Assembly: GCF_015223355.1 (NCBI RefSeq)
Contig: NZ_JADFFK010000001.1
Location: forward strand, 620,001-684,000
Reading direction: 5' to 3'
Origin: Salipiger mangrovisoli
GTDB taxonomy: Bacteria; Pseudomonadota; Alphaproteobacteria; Rhodobacterales; Rhodobacteraceae
Length of the DNA: 64,000 nt
Shown: piece after piece, positions 38,904-47,649 of the stretch
Layout of the letters: each line of letters begins with the position of its first letter
How positions within the stretch are numbered: the stretch's first letter is position 1
Notes under the pieces: generated by a model
What the model saw: the letters and a program-made list of their open reading frames with translations, nothing else
Database searches by the model: none
What the model was told of the DNA's origin: nothing
Translations under genes and position numbers: made by a program

Positions 38904-40424
38904 TCAGGCGGCCTCGTTCTCGCCGCTCGTCTCGGGTTTCTTGCCGAAATCCTCGGGCGACAACAGCGAGAGCTGGTCCGATGCCCAGTGCCGCGTGTCG
39001 CGCTTCTGCACGGCCGAGCGCAGCAGCGCCATGCGGGCGCGGCGCTCGGCCTCGGGCATGTCGAGCGCAAGATCGATGGCGAAATCCATGGCGCGCGTCG
39101 ACCAGGGGTTGGTCAGCACGGCCGCGCCCAGCTCCACCGCCGCCCCGGCGAATTCCGACAACACCAGCACGCCGTCGCCATCCTTGCGCGAGGCGATGTA
39201 TTCCTTGCAGACGAGGTTCATGCCGTCGGCCAGCGGGGTGATCCAGGCGACGTCGGCCACCTGGTACCAGGCGACCAGCTCGACGAAGGGAATGGCGCGC
39301 GAGATCAGCGCGACAGGCTGGAAGGTGAAGCTGCCGAAGCGGCCGTTGATGCGGCCGGCGATCTCCTCCAGTTCCTTCTGGATCGGCTCGTAGACGGTCA
39401 TGTTGCGGTTGGCGGGCACCGAGACGTGCAGCAGCCGCACCTGTCCGCGCAGGTCGGGGCGACGTTCCAGCAGTCGCTCGAAGGCCAGCAGCTGGTCGGC
39501 ACCGCCCTTGGTGTAATCGGTACGCCCGACCGAGAGCAGCAGCTTGCCGTCGCCGATTTCCGAGCGGAAGCGGGCGGCGAGCTTGTCGGTGTCCTCTGTG
39601 GCGGCGAGCCCCTTGATGTAGTCCACGTCCACGCCGACCGGCGTCACCCCGAGGTGCACCACATGTCCGCTCTCGAGGTGGATTTCGGTCGGGACGGTGC
39701 GGTCCGAAAGCGCCGAGCCTTCGGACATCATGTCTTCCGCCACCTTGGTGCGCGGCACCTGGCCCACGTCGCGCAGGCTGCGCACGCAGCTGAGGAAGTT
39801 CGAGGCGTAGCGCGGGATATGGAAGCCCACCACGTCGGCGGCCAGCAGCGAGTCGATGATCTCGCCGCGCCACGGCAGCACGTTGAACATGTCGGCAGGC
39901 GGGAAGGGGGTGTGGTGATAGAAGGAGATGCGCAGGTCGGGGCGCATCTGGCGCAGGTAGCCGGGCACCAGCCACAGGTTGTAGTCATGCACCCAAACCG
40001 AGGCGCCCTGCGCGGCCTCGGCCGCGGCGGCCTCTGCGAAGGCCCAGTTCACCTCGCGGAAGGTTGGCCAGTCCACCGGGTCGTAGTTGTACTTTTCCTT
40101 GAAGCCGTGAAGGATCGGCCAGAAGGCCTCTTTCGAGGTGATGTGGTAGAAGCTGCGCACTTGCTCGGCGGTCAGCGGCAGGCGCGAGACGGTGTAGCTA
40201 CCGAAACTGTCCTCGATCTCGACCACCCGCTCGAAGCCGGGGTTCGAGGGATCCGGCGCTTCTTTCCACGCGACCCATGCGGCCTTGTCCACCGAGCCGA
40301 AGAAGCTCTTCAGCGTTGGGACGATGCCGTTCGGACTCTTGTTCTCGCGGTATTCGATCTTTCCATTCACCAGCACTTCTTCGTAGGGCTGGCGGTGATA
40401 GACGATGACCAGATCGCTGGGCAT
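38904..40424 (-). CDS. ggpS: Glucosylglycerol-phosphate synthase (GT20 family)
   Basis: 506 residues. GT20 fold shared with trehalose-6-phosphate synthase (OtsA): VWVHDYNLWLVPGYLR, SVGRTDYTKGGADQLLAF (Arg/Lys contacting donor phosphate) and PLADGMNLVCKEYIAS with the nucleotide-ribose Glu region. The N-terminus (VIVYHRQPYEE, ENKSPNGIVPTLKSFF) resembles GgpS rather than OtsA; this is family recognition from memory. It would join glucose from ADP- or UDP-glucose to glycerol-3-phosphate. The downstream operon partners, a phosphatase and GpsA, fit this. OtsA is the main alternative. Confidence 0.8.
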   Translation of the reverse strand: MPSDLVIVYHRQPYEEVLVNGKIEYRENKSPNGIVPTLKSFFGSVDKAAWVAWKEAPDPSNPGFERVVEIEDSFGSYTVSRLPLTAEQVRSFYHITSKEAFWPILHGFKEKYNYDPVDWPTFREVNWAFAEAAAAEAAQGASVWVHDYNLWLVPGYLRQMRPDLRISFYHHTPFPPADMFNVLPWRGEIIDSLLAADVVGFHIPRYASNFLSCVRSLRDVGQVPRTKVAEDMMSEGSALSDRTVPTEIHLESGHVVHLGVTPVGVDVDYIKGLAATEDTDKLAARFRSEIGDGKLLLSVGRTDYTKGGADQLLAFERLLERRPDLRGQVRLLHVSVPANRNMTVYEPIQKELEEIAGRINGRFGSFTFQPVALISRAIPFVELVAWYQVADVAWITPLADGMNLVCKEYIASRKDGDGVLVLSEFAGAAVELGAAVLTNPWSTRAMDFAIDLALDMPEAERRARMALLRSAVQKRDTRHWASDQLSLLSPEDFGKKPETSGENEAA

Positions 40425-40427
40425 GGC

Positions 40428-41204
40428 TCAGGCTCCTTCCGGAAGGTCGTGCATGTCGAAAGTGCGGATCGCCTCGAGGATGCCCGCGGCACCGATGCGC
40501 TCGGCCTTGTGGACATGCGGCAGATCCTTCACCTCGCTCAAAAGTGCGGTCTCGGCGCCGCCGACGGCAACGGCGGGCAATCCGCATTGCAGCATCGACA
40601 GGTCGTTCAGCGTGTCGCCGGCGGCGAGCACGCGGCGTTCCTCGATCTTCAGGTGCGACACGAGGCGGCGCAGGGATGGCCCCTTCGAGACGCCGCGGGG
40701 CAGAACGTCGAAATAGCGGTTGTCCGAGACCAGCGCATCGTGGCCCATCCCGCGCACCTTGTCGTGCGCCGCGCCGTCGTAGGCCTCGGCGTCGAGATCG
40801 TAGCTGACGCGGTAGCGGAATTCGGTGGGCTGGAGCGTCAGGCCGGGATGGCCCTCGAGCGCGGCGCGCACCGTGTCGCCGGCGTTGCCCCAGGTCTCGG
40901 CGATTTCTTCCTCGAGCGGCGCGATGGGATGGATCTCGCTGCCCACCACCTCGGCGATGGTCGTGCCGACGTCACCGACGACGAACTCGGGCCAGGGCAC
41001 GCCGCCCTCGCAGAGCTCGCGGATGAAGCGGGGGTCGCGGCCGGTGACGAAGATCAGCCCCACGGTGTCGCGATTGGCTTCGATCCAATCATAGAGCGAC
41101 TTGCGATCCGCGTCGGAGCCGCCGAGGAAGGTGCCGTCAAGATCGGTGGCGAGCACGAAGCGGCAGGTGGCGATGTCCCGGGTCTTTGCGGAATCGAGGC
41201 TCAT
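40428..41204 (-). CDS. HAD phosphatase, likely glucosylglycerol-3-phosphatase
   Basis: 258 residues from ATG 41204. HAD superfamily of the sucrose-phosphatase type: motif I ATDLDGTFLGG (catalytic Asp about residue 21), motif II LIFVTGR, motif III Lys in RGVSKGPSLRRL and motif IV AAGDTLNDLSML. A C2 cap lies between. It starts in a 4-base overlap with gpsA and ends 3 bases before ggpS, so the job is most likely removing phosphate from glucosylglycerol phosphate. It is not the cyanobacterial StpA family. Confidence 0.8.
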   Translation of the reverse strand: MSLDSAKTRDIATCRFVLATDLDGTFLGGSDADRKSLYDWIEANRDTVGLIFVTGRDPRFIRELCEGGVPWPEFVVGDVGTTIAEVVGSEIHPIAPLEEEIAETWGNAGDTVRAALEGHPGLTLQPTEFRYRVSYDLDAEAYDGAAHDKVRGMGHDALVSDNRYFDVLPRGVSKGPSLRRLVSHLKIEERRVLAAGDTLNDLSMLQCGLPAVAVGGAETALLSEVKDLPHVHKAERIGAAGILEAIRTFDMHDLPEGA

Positions 41205-42337
41205 GCGGTGTCTCCTTCGTGGGGATGCAGGAAGAGGTCGAGCGCGCGCGGCTCGCCCTCGATCGGGGCGGCCCAGAGCTGCTGGAAGGTGGCGGTGAGC
41301 GGCGCGCCTTCGTGCAGGATGGCGTGCACCGCCTCGCAGATCGGCATGCGCACGCCGAGGCGACGCGCCAGATCGACCACCGAGACGGCGTTGACTTCGC
41401 CCTCGACCACGACGGGCCTGCCGTCGAAGCACTCGGCGCGCGCCATGCCGCGACCAAGCTGCGTGCCAAGCGCCATGTTGCGCGAGGTCGTCGACGAACA
41501 GGTGAGCGTCAGGTCGCCCGCCCCGGCAAGGCCGGTGACCGTCTCGCGGCGACCGCCAAGCGCCTCGGCGAGGAACTTCATCTCGTCCATGCCGCGGGTG
41601 ATCAGCGCGGCGCGGGTGTTCTCGGCAAAGCCGGCGCCGGTCATCATGCCGCAGGCGATCGCGATCACGTTCTTCACCGCGCCGCCAACCTCGACGCCGA
41701 CCAGATCGTCGGACACATAGGGACGGAAGGCGTCCGTCTGCATGGTCAGCGCGAGCCGGGCGGCGGGGGCCTTTTCGGGCTCGATGCGGTCGTTGTGGCT
41801 GAAGGTAAAGGCGACGGTGGCGGCGGTCGGGTGCCCCAGCGCGGTCTCGGTGGCAAAGGTCGGCCCCGACAGGGCCCCCACCGGGTGACCCGGCAACTCC
41901 TCTTCGACCACGTGGCTCAACAGGTAGCCGGTGCCGCGCTCGATTCCCTTGCAGCACAGCGCCAGCGGGATGCCGGGCGGGAGATGCTCGCGCATCGACC
42001 GGGCGATCTCGCGCAGGGTGTGTGACGGGGTGACCAGCAGTACCGCCTCGGTGCCGTCGAGCGCGCTGCGCAGGTCCGACGTCGGGCGGAGCGTCGCGGG
42101 CAGGGCAATGCCGGGCAGGTGATCCGGGTTCTCCCCGGTCTCGGCCATGCGGCGCGCGAGGTCCTCGCGGCGACCCCAGAGGCGGGTTTCGCAGCCGGCT
42201 CGGGCGGCGGTGGCGGCAAGGGCGGTGCCCCAGCTCCCCATGCCGATGACCGTCAGGCGGGAGTAAGGCGTGGCGCGGCGCGGGCCGGTGAGGCTGCGCG
42301 GGGGCGCGGGCGGGGTTTGGATGCGTTGACCGTCCAT
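41201..42337 (-). CDS. gpsA: NAD(P)-dependent glycerol-3-phosphate dehydrogenase, pathway-linked copy
   Basis: 378 residues from ATG 42337; a GTG at 42448 would add 37 residues. The Rossmann loop TVIGMGSWGTALAATAARAG comes after about 29 extra residues. CCKGIERGT, ALSGPTFATE, the catalytic Lys region GAVKNVIAIACGMMTGAGFAENTRAALI-type segment and GLAGAGDLTLTC with SSTTSRN complete the GpsA pattern. It reduces dihydroxyacetone phosphate to glycerol-3-phosphate. First gene of the ggpS operon, so it probably makes glycerol-3-phosphate for the osmolyte; a separate housekeeping copy may exist elsewhere. Confidence 0.88.
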   Translation of the reverse strand: MDGQRIQTPPAPPRSLTGPRRATPYSRLTVIGMGSWGTALAATAARAGCETRLWGRREDLARRMAETGENPDHLPGIALPATLRPTSDLRSALDGTEAVLLVTPSHTLREIARSMREHLPPGIPLALCCKGIERGTGYLLSHVVEEELPGHPVGALSGPTFATETALGHPTAATVAFTFSHNDRIEPEKAPAARLALTMQTDAFRPYVSDDLVGVEVGGAVKNVIAIACGMMTGAGFAENTRAALITRGMDEMKFLAEALGGRRETVTGLAGAGDLTLTCSSTTSRNMALGTQLGRGMARAECFDGRPVVVEGEVNAVSVVDLARRLGVRMPICEAVHAILHEGAPLTATFQQLWAAPIEGEPRALDLFLHPHEGDTA

Positions 42338-42774
42338 GACACAGATGGGGCCGCTGCCGGAATTGGCACCGTTGTCGGCCCTAGGGGCTCTCTCCGTCGT
42401 TGTTGGCGTGATAACGCTGACAATAGGCGAATGTTCCGAGATGGCCACCGACAGGCATAAAGTTTTTCTGCACCTGCGAGAGGATTCCTGCGCAAACCTC
42501 TGAGATAGAAGGGATGTTTCCCTCGGTCATATTTGATTAAAAATTAGGCATGGAACCCGAAGGGCGGTTTCAGCGTTTTTCACGCGTATGTAAAATCAAG
42601 AGCTTGGGCAATACGTCGCTCATCATCCGACGCCCGGATTTGACCTGTGATGAAATGGCCATAGGCTCTTACCTATTCGCCGCGATGCAGCGGAGTCGTA
42701 GTTTTTCCTCCCCCGCGGCACCCGCATCTGAAAGCCACTCGGCCCGCAATCGGCCACCACAAGGAGACCAAGAC
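42338..42774. other. Divergent regulatory region between gpsA/ggpS operon and galU
   Basis: 437 bases between divergent starts, partly AT-rich (about 42455-42560). It must hold the promoters of both the glucosylglycerol operon and galU. An in-frame GTG at 42448 could extend gpsA into it. I see no convincing operator palindrome. Confidence 0.5.
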
Positions 42775-43689
42775 GTGAGCACGCCCGACATGAAGACCAG
42801 CAAGTCCAAGGTTCGAACTGCGATCTTCCCCGTTGCCGGCCTCGGCACGCGTTTCCTGCCCGCCACGAAGGCAACCCCGAAGGAACTTCTTCCTGTTCTC
42901 GACAAGCCGCTGCTGCAATTTGCCATCGACGAGGCACGTGCCGCCGGCATCGAGCGGATGATCTTCGTCTCGCACCCCAGCAAGAGCGCCATCGAACGGT
43001 ATGTGCATCAGGACCTGGAGCTTTGCGCGACGCTGCGCGAGCGCGGCAAGACCGAGATCGCCGACACGCTGCACGAGGCGGCGATCGACCCGGAATGCGA
43101 AGAGGTATTCTTCGTGATGCAGCCCGAACCCCTGGGGCTCGGCCATGCCGTGCTCTGCGCCGCCGATCACGTGCTGCCGGGGCCCGTCGCGGTGATCCTG
43201 CCTGACGACCTGATCGTCGGCGAGAAGGGCTGCCTTTCGGAGATGATCGAGGCTTATGAGACCAGCGAACCGGGTCACATGGTTGCCACCATGGAGGTCA
43301 AGCGCGACGAGGTCTCGGCCTATGGCGTGCTGGTTCCCGAGGGCGAGGCCGAGGGGCAGATGCTGCGCGCCTCCGGGATGGTCGAAAAGCCCGAGGCCGA
43401 CAAGGCGCCGTCCTTGCAGGCCGTGGTCGGGCGCTACGTGCTCGACGGCTCGATCTTTGCAGATCTCGATGGGCTGCCCGCCGGGCTTGGCGGAGAGATC
43501 CAGTTGACCGACGCCATCGCGCTGGGTGCGGAAAAGGTCGGCCTCTGCGGTTTCCGTTTCTCTGGGGCCCGCTTCGACTGCGGCTCCAAGGCCGGGATGC
43601 TGCGCGCCACGCTCGCCTACGCTGGCACGCAGAAAGAATATCATCCGGTGTTGCAGGAAATGCAGCCTCTGCCCATAGCGGCGGAGTGA
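42775..43689 (+). CDS. galU: UTP-glucose-1-phosphate uridylyltransferase
   Basis: 304 residues. The start is the GTG at 42775, eight bases after AAGGAG; the first ATG is five codons in and has no such site. GalU makes UDP-glucose. The nucleotidyltransferase signature FPVAGLGTRFLPATKATPKE is at residues about 19-38, with PLLQFAIDEARAAGIE, QPEPLGLGHAVLCA, VILPDDLIVGE and EIQLTDAI. It is divergent from the ggpS operon, which may draw on sugar nucleotides. A terminator follows at 43724. Confidence 0.95.
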   Translation: MSTPDMKTSKSKVRTAIFPVAGLGTRFLPATKATPKELLPVLDKPLLQFAIDEARAAGIERMIFVSHPSKSAIERYVHQDLELCATLRERGKTEIADTLHEAAIDPECEEVFFVMQPEPLGLGHAVLCAADHVLPGPVAVILPDDLIVGEKGCLSEMIEAYETSEPGHMVATMEVKRDEVSAYGVLVPEGEAEGQMLRASGMVEKPEADKAPSLQAVVGRYVLDGSIFADLDGLPAGLGGEIQLTDAIALGAEKVGLCGFRFSGARFDCGSKAGMLRATLAYAGTQKEYHPVLQEMQPLPIAAE

Positions 43690-43723
43690 TCCGGCGTTCG
43701 CCACGCTGCCGGCGGAAAGCACG

Positions 43724-43751
43724 AGGCGCGGGTCCGCAGGGACCCGCGCCT
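43724..43751 (+). terminator. Terminator after galU
   Basis: Twelve-pair perfect stem AGGCGCGGGTCC / GGACCCGCGCCT with loop GCAG, followed by TCTTCTGT. It lies in the convergent gap with the PAS gene. Confidence 0.8.
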
Positions 43752-43790
43752 TCTTCTGTACCGGCTTGCTTTGGAGCAGCGCGTCCGCTG

Positions 43791-44507
43791 TCAGTCGTCG
43801 TTCGAGATGATGAGGCGCAGGTACGGAGGCCGCTTGCCGGTTTCTCGCGGCGCTTTCGGCGTGCGGATGGTGCGATAGGGGGCCTGGCTCTCGGCAAGGC
43901 CGAGGAGCGGCTCGCGCGCGGCGACCGGCGCGGGCAGAGGTGCCGGCATGATCGGCGCCTGTCCGGGCTTGCGCATCGAGATGCTCTCGATCCGGAAGCG
44001 GCGCGGCGTGCGCCCGAGACGGCCATGGGTCACCAGCCCGCCGATCATCCGGCTCATGTCGCCGAGGTCCGAGCGCAGCGGCAGCAGCAACATGTCGCCG
44101 GTCAGCCGGCCCTTGCCAAAGCCTTCCTCCGCCACCAGCCGCAGCCGGATCTCGAGCCCCTCGGAGAACAGCTTGCTGACGGCGGCCCCCAGTTGCTCGC
44201 GGTCCTCGGGGGTGATCAGCGTGGACAGCGGCATCCCGGCCATGTCGAGCCCCATCAGCTCGTTCAGATGTGTGCCCGACACCCGCAGCTTGGCAAGCAT
44301 CGGGGCAATGCGTTCGCCGAGAAAGGCGTATTCCAGCGCGCTCTCGATGCCGCGCGGGTCGATCTGGCTGCGCAGCGGAGCAAGCCCATCGGCACCCAGA
44401 AGCCCATGCCAATAGGACTCGATCAGGCGAAGTGGGGCGAGCCTGCGCTCCTTCTCACGCTCCGTCATCGATACCACACCCTCGCCGCTGCCACCCAATC
44501 CGAACAT
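43791..44507 (-). CDS. PAS domain-containing protein (PAS_5/DUF1457 type)
   Basis: 238 residues. LAPLRLIESYWHGLLGADGLAPLRSQIDP is typical of the PAS_5 family, followed by LEYAFLGERIAPMLAKLRVSGTHLNELMGLDMAG and FGKGRLTGDMLLLPLRSD. The C-terminal 70 residues are Pro-rich and probably disordered. No output domain is present, so it may sense or scaffold rather than regulate DNA directly. The start at 44507 has a GGAG site eight bases before it; an internal ATG at 44468 is less well placed. Confidence 0.8.
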   Translation of the reverse strand: MFGLGGSGEGVVSMTEREKERRLAPLRLIESYWHGLLGADGLAPLRSQIDPRGIESALEYAFLGERIAPMLAKLRVSGTHLNELMGLDMAGMPLSTLITPEDREQLGAAVSKLFSEGLEIRLRLVAEEGFGKGRLTGDMLLLPLRSDLGDMSRMIGGLVTHGRLGRTPRRFRIESISMRKPGQAPIMPAPLPAPVAAREPLLGLAESQAPYRTIRTPKAPRETGKRPPYLRLIISNDD

Positions 44508-44735
44508 ATCGCGCTCTCCGATCCTAACATTTGCGCCGCCCGGCTGAACCCCCGAAACAGTCTGAGTAGCATTGACGGCGAAGTTACCTCAAATGCGACC
44601 GGATTTCGCCCCAATTGTGACCGAAAGGTTAACGCTGCCCCGCCGCTCTTTGCTAGACACCCGCCGGAGGGCCGGTTAGTCCCTTGAAAAGCGGGCGCTC
44701 GGATTTGCCCGGACAGAAGTTTGAAGGGGACTGAC

Positions 44736-45626
44736 ATGCGGCAATCGATGACCGGCTTCGCGTCACGCAGCGGCGAGACCGCGGGCTTGCGCTGGGGCTG
44801 GGATCTGCGCGGGGTCAACGGCAAGGGGCTGGAACTGCGGCTGCGTCTGCCGGACTGGATCGAGGGGCTGGAGCCGCTTGTGCGCGCCGCGGCGCAGAAG
44901 GCGCTGGCGCGCGGCAACGTGCAGGTCTCGCTGCGGGTGCAGGGCGGTGGCGAGGAAAGCGCCGCCGAACTCGACGAGGCCGTGCTGGCGCGGATTCTCT
45001 CGGCCATGGCGCGGATCGAGGGCGCGGCGTCGGGTCAGGGGCTGGTACTCTCCCCATCGAGCGCGGCGCAGGTCGTGGCGCTGCGCGGCGTGCTCAGTGT
45101 CAATGCCACGCCCGCGGACGTGGCGCCGCTGCGCGCGGAACTGATGGCGGCCTTTGACGCGGCTCTGGCCGATTTCGGCGAAATGCGCCGCCGCGAGGGC
45201 GCAGCGCTGGCCGAGATCCTGACCGGGCAACTGCGCGAGATCGAGGCGCTGGTGGCGCAGGCAGCCGAGGCGGTCGAGGCGCGGCGCGACGAGCAGTCCG
45301 AGCGGCTGCGCAGCCAGATCGCGCGGGTGCTGGACCCGGCGCAGGGCATGGACGAGGCGCGCATTGCCCAGGAGCTGGCCCTGATCGCGGTGAAATCCGA
45401 CGTTACCGAGGAACTCGACCGGCTGACCGCGCATATCGGTGCGGCGCGCGACTTGCTGACCGCTGAGGGAGCGGTGGGGCGTCGGCTCGATTTCCTGATG
45501 CAGGAATTCAACCGCGAGGCGAACACGCTCTGCTCGAAATCGGGCTCCGCCGCCTTGACGCAGATCGGCCTGACCCTCAAGACGGTCATCGACCAGATGC
45601 GCGAGCAAGTGCAGAACGTGGAGTAA
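44736..45626 (+). CDS. yicC: YicC/YloC family endoribonuclease
   Basis: 296 residues from ATG 44736. [14 protein letters not shown] is the standard YicC N-terminus. [24 protein letters not shown] and the C-terminal [25 protein letters not shown] signature with its acidic residues are present. Family members are metal-dependent endoribonucleases acting on small RNAs. It lies 7 bases upstream of gmk, the usual yicC-gmk pairing. Confidence 0.93.
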   Translation: MRQSMTGFASRSGETAGLRWGWDLRGVNGKGLELRLRLPDWIEGLEPLVRAAAQKALARGNVQVSLRVQGGGEESAAELDEAVLARILSAMARIEGAASGQGLVLSPSSAAQVVALRGVLSVNATPADVAPLRAELMAAFDAALADFGEMRRREGAALAEILTGQLREIEALVAQAAEAVEARRDEQSERLRSQIARVLDPAQGMDEARIAQELALIAVKSDVTEELDRLTAHIGAARDLLTAEGAVGRRLDFLMQEFNREANTLCSKSGSAALTQIGLTLKTVIDQMREQVQNVE

Positions 45627-45633
45627 GACCAAC

Positions 45634-46278
45634 ATGAACGGACGGCGCGGCCTCCTGATCATCCTTTCCTCGCCGTCGGGCGCGGGCAAATCGACCCTGG
45701 CAAAGCGGCTGCGCGCCTGGGATCCGTCAATCATCTTCTCGGTGTCGGCGACCACCCGCGACGCGCGGCCGGGCGAGGTGGATGGCGACGACTATCATTT
45801 CATGACCGAGAGCGAGTTCAAGAAAGCTGTGTCGCATGGCGACATGCTCGAGCACGCCCATGTCTTCGGCAATTTCTACGGCTCGCCCAAGGGCCCGGTG
45901 CGCGAGGCGATCATCGACGGGCAGGACGTGCTCTTCGACATCGACTGGCAGGGCGCGCAGCAGATCACCAACTCGGAGCTGGGACTGCACACCCTGTCGA
46001 TCTTCCTGCTGCCGCCGTCGATCGCCGAACTGAAGCGCCGGCTCGAGGCACGCGGCCAGGACGGCGCAGAGGTGATCGCCCGCCGCATGCAGAAAAGCTG
46101 GGACGAGATCTCGCACTGGGGCTCTTACGACTTCGTGCTGGTGAACGAGGACCTCGACCAGACCGAGGCGCAGCTCAAGAGCATCATTACCGCGACGCGC
46201 CTGCGCCGCACGCAGCAGCCGGGGTTGCTGACCCATGTGCGCGCGCTCCAGGCCGAATTCGAGGAGGGCGACGCATGA
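45634..46278 (+). CDS. gmk: Guanylate kinase
   Basis: 214 residues. It phosphorylates GMP to GDP. P-loop [15 protein letters not shown] at residues about 11-25, GMP-binding [21 protein letters not shown] (about 37-57), [12 protein letters not shown] and the [10 protein letters not shown] segment are intact. The last bases overlap the carbonic anhydrase-like gene by ATGA, so yicC, gmk and that gene form one operon. Confidence 0.96.
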   Translation: MNGRRGLLIILSSPSGAGKSTLAKRLRAWDPSIIFSVSATTRDARPGEVDGDDYHFMTESEFKKAVSHGDMLEHAHVFGNFYGSPKGPVREAIIDGQDVLFDIDWQGAQQITNSELGLHTLSIFLLPPSIAELKRRLEARGQDGAEVIARRMQKSWDEISHWGSYDFVLVNEDLDQTEAQLKSIITATRLRRTQQPGLLTHVRALQAEFEEGDA

Positions 46279-46796
46279 CGCTTTACGCATTGGATGGCAT
46301 CGCGCCCGAGTTGCACGAGAGCGCCTGGGTCGCCCCGGACGCCAACCTGATCGGCAGAATCGTCATGGAGGAGGGCAGCTCGGTCTGGTTCGGCTGCACC
46401 CTGCGTGGCGACAACGAGGAAATCCGCGTCGGCGCGGGCTCGAACGTGCAGGAAAACGTCGTTTGCCACACCGACATGGGGTTTCCCTTGGTGATCGGTG
46501 CGGGCTGCACCATCGGCCACAAGGCGATGCTGCACGGCTGCACCATCGGCGAAAACAGCCTGATCGGCATGGGCGCGACGATCCTCAACGGCGCGAAGAT
46601 CGGTCGCAACTGCCTGATCGGCGCGGGCGCGCTGATCCCCGAGGGCAAGGAGATCCCCGACGGTTCGCTCGTGATGGGCATGCCGGGCAAGGTGGTGCGC
46701 CAGCTCGACGAGGCGGCCATCGAGGCGCTGCGCAACTCTGCGCTGAACTATCAGCAAAATGCCCGACGCTTCCGCGCCGGGCTTGCTGCGATCTGA
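46275..46796 (+). CDS. Gamma-class carbonic anhydrase family protein
   Basis: 173 residues of left-handed beta-helix hexapeptide repeats (for example [31 protein letters not shown]). Zinc-ligand-like His residues appear in [17 protein letters not shown]. Relatives are YrdA/PaaY-like proteins and Cam carbonic anhydrases; true CO2 hydration activity is uncertain in this branch. It overlaps gmk by four bases. Confidence 0.88.
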   Translation: MTLYALDGIAPELHESAWVAPDANLIGRIVMEEGSSVWFGCTLRGDNEEIRVGAGSNVQENVVCHTDMGFPLVIGAGCTIGHKAMLHGCTIGENSLIGMGATILNGAKIGRNCLIGAGALIPEGKEIPDGSLVMGMPGKVVRQLDEAAIEALRNSALNYQQNARRFRAGLAAI

Positions 46797-46826
46797 GAGA
46801 TCACCGGCTGGAGCCGGAGCTGGCCG

Positions 46827-47336
46827 TCAGGCGATGGCCAGCGCGTGCTCCAGCTTGCTGCTGACTTCCTGCTGAAGCCGCCGCGTGAGCAGGGCGGTCG
46901 GAATGCCGCGCAGGGCGGGTTTCCGGTTCGGTGCGCGCTGCGTTTCCTGCAGGAACCCGAGAATCTGCTCGGCGTGCTCGCGGTTGCGCGCGACCAGTTC
47001 GTGACCCTTGACGTTCAGTTTCCAGAACGCGTCTTCCGGCCAGGAAATCGTCGCGGCCTCGAAGGTCTTGCACGCCTTGCACCAGACCATCCCGCGGGCG
47101 TTCAGCCGATATCCCTCGCCGGACTCGCCGGGCTGCAGGAACTTCGGTTTCTCGCAAGCGGGTTGTTCCCAGCTGAACTGCTCGGGAAAGAGTTCTTCTA
47201 CGACAACGCGGCCCCAGACGTGGGAGTTCTCGGGCACTTCAGGCAGCCGTACGACACAGGTAAACCGGAAAGGCTCGAAGAACTGAGCTGCCTTTCCGCA
47301 CTCACTACAGCGTACATCGAGAGGATCGTTCTGCAT
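46827..47336 (-). CDS. Zinc-ribbon-like hypothetical protein
   Basis: 169 residues. Two CxxC pairs, CSEC (about residue 10) and CKAC (about residue 87), plus Cys in FTCVV and PACEK suggest a zinc-ribbon fold. The middle (SHVWGRVVVEELFPEQFSWEQP) is acidic and aromatic; the C-terminal 50 residues are basic and helical. No signal peptide. I do not recognise a characterised family. Convergent with the carbonic anhydrase-like gene and divergent from metZ. Confidence 0.7.
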   Translation of the reverse strand: MQNDPLDVRCSECGKAAQFFEPFRFTCVVRLPEVPENSHVWGRVVVEELFPEQFSWEQPACEKPKFLQPGESGEGYRLNARGMVWCKACKTFEAATISWPEDAFWKLNVKGHELVARNREHAEQILGFLQETQRAPNRKPALRGIPTALLTRRLQQEVSSKLEHALAIA

Positions 47337-47649
47337 CTCTATCGACGCTCCTGTGGGTTGTAGGTGCCCCCACCTACACCCATAGGATGTGTTAACATTT
47401 AGGCGAAACGCAACCTAAATTTTTGCAAAGTTCTTCTTACATGAGTGTAAAGCACGCGACAGTGAACAGTGGTCGGATCCAAGGCGGATTGTCCCAGAAA
47501 CGATGGGGTATCGCGTGGATTTGTTGCAGAAAATCGGCAAACTTTCAGTGTTTGTTAACCTATTCGGTTGAGCGGTTCTCCGCCGAGATTCTCGCTCTTG
47601 TTCAGGCAGGGGGGCTGTGCAAAGCCTGTGGCGGAAATATGGAGGCCCC
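47337..47649. other. AT-rich divergent gap upstream of metZ
   Basis: 313 bases, notably AT-rich from 47385 to 47560. It has a 7-base-arm hairpin GTAGGTG/CACCTAC at 47360-47377 just outside the zinc-ribbon gene start, and an inverted repeat ATTTAGG/CCTAAAT at 47397-47420 followed by TTTT. Promoters for both flanking genes must lie here. I looked for the SAM-II riboswitch often upstream of alphaproteobacterial metZ and did not recognise it. Confidence 0.5.

Noticed and set aside
47397-47420. ATTTAGG/CCTAAAT repeat with T run as a terminator
   Set aside because: It lies in a divergent promoter gap with no gene ending into it on the + strand; an AT-only stem is weak. Mentioned only as a note on the gap.
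47337-47649. SAM-II riboswitch upstream of metZ
   Set aside because: Expected in alphaproteobacteria, but I could not find the pseudoknot core sequences; the visible inverted repeats do not fit it.
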